From positions 1 to 54,267 of the forward strand of contig NZ_JAFLVX010000031.1 of the NCBI RefSeq assembly GCF_017316185.1: a stretch of DNA of 54,267 nucleotides. Reading direction: 5' to 3'. A program made the position numbers and the translations under genes. Below, piece by piece: positions 54,252 through 54,267 of this stretch. The notes beneath the pieces were generated by a model. The model was not told where the DNA came from. It ran no database searches and saw only the letters and a list, made by a program, of their open reading frames with translations. This DNA comes from Candidatus Vagococcus giribetii. Its GTDB lineage: Bacteria > Bacillota > Bacilli > Lactobacillales > Vagococcaceae. Within the stretch, counting starts at the first letter, position 1. Each line of letters starts with the position of its first letter.

Positions 54252-54267
54252 AGATTGAAGACAAACT

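Overview
The window is AT-rich DNA with Gram-positive ribosome-binding sites, an LPxTG surface protein, PTS/LicT antitermination, LplA/B/C-type ABC transport, an Rgg-family regulator and a lactic-acid-bacterium-type prolyl iminopeptidase. This points to a low-GC Lactobacillales genome, most likely Enterococcaceae (Vagococcus/Enterococcus-like). That placement is inferred from gene content only. No rRNA, tRNA, CRISPR array, prophage or insertion sequence was seen. Most genes are on the minus strand.

Layout by region. 0-4.1 kb: a GNAT acetyltransferase and prolyl iminopeptidase pair, then a lemA / TPM-domain / DUF2500 operon. 4.3-16.6 kb: one long minus-strand operon (two ABC permeases, lipoprotein binding protein, YesL-type DUF624 protein, CE7-type esterase, endonuclease/exonuclease/phosphatase-fold enzyme, GH3 beta-glucosidase, an about 1100-residue GH94 phosphorylase and a LacI repressor). 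Its GH94-GH3-transporter core resembles the Listeria innocua beta-1,2-oligoglucan (sophoro-oligosaccharide) locus. The promoter carries three LacI-type boxes. 16.7-19.8 kb: a beta-glucoside-type PTS permease and LicT-type antiterminator, with a complete RAT/terminator leader and a cre-like site on the promoter. No phospho-beta-glucosidase lies beside them. 19.8-22.6 kb: trmB-like regulator, TSUP permease and ornithine-cyclodeaminase-family enzyme, with a tandem operator. 22.7-25.6 kb: PepSY lipoprotein and an OmpR/EnvZ-type two-component system; an identical 16-bp palindrome lies upstream of both transcription units. 25.6-31.3 kb: ndk, a DbpA-type DEAD-box helicase, an Rgg regulator divergent from an MFS gene with a stop at codon 5, and a PadR/DUF2812 pair.

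31.3-42.8 kb holds one 3.8-kilo-residue sortase-anchored adhesin: collagen-binding-like N-terminal modules, a SpaA domain, 28 Cna_B repeats and LPKTG. 43.1-50.7 kb carries two GH3 glycosidases, one circularly permuted and membrane-anchored, plus an AraC regulator fused to a GH39-like domain. 50.7-54.2 kb carries an MFS transporter / sugar-phosphate-isomerase-like / RidA operon divergent from a YheO-PAS regulator, with paired operators in between.

The window reads as an accessory carbohydrate region. The most interesting idea is that the large operon handles decorated beta-1,2-glucans (for example osmoregulated periplasmic glucans of other bacteria): the phosphorylase and GH3 would cut the backbone, and the esterase and EEP enzyme would remove ester and phospho-substituents. 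The backbone part rests on family resemblance; the substituent part is inference. Several start codons were moved from the longest possible start to one with a proper Shine-Dalgarno sequence; each entry says why.
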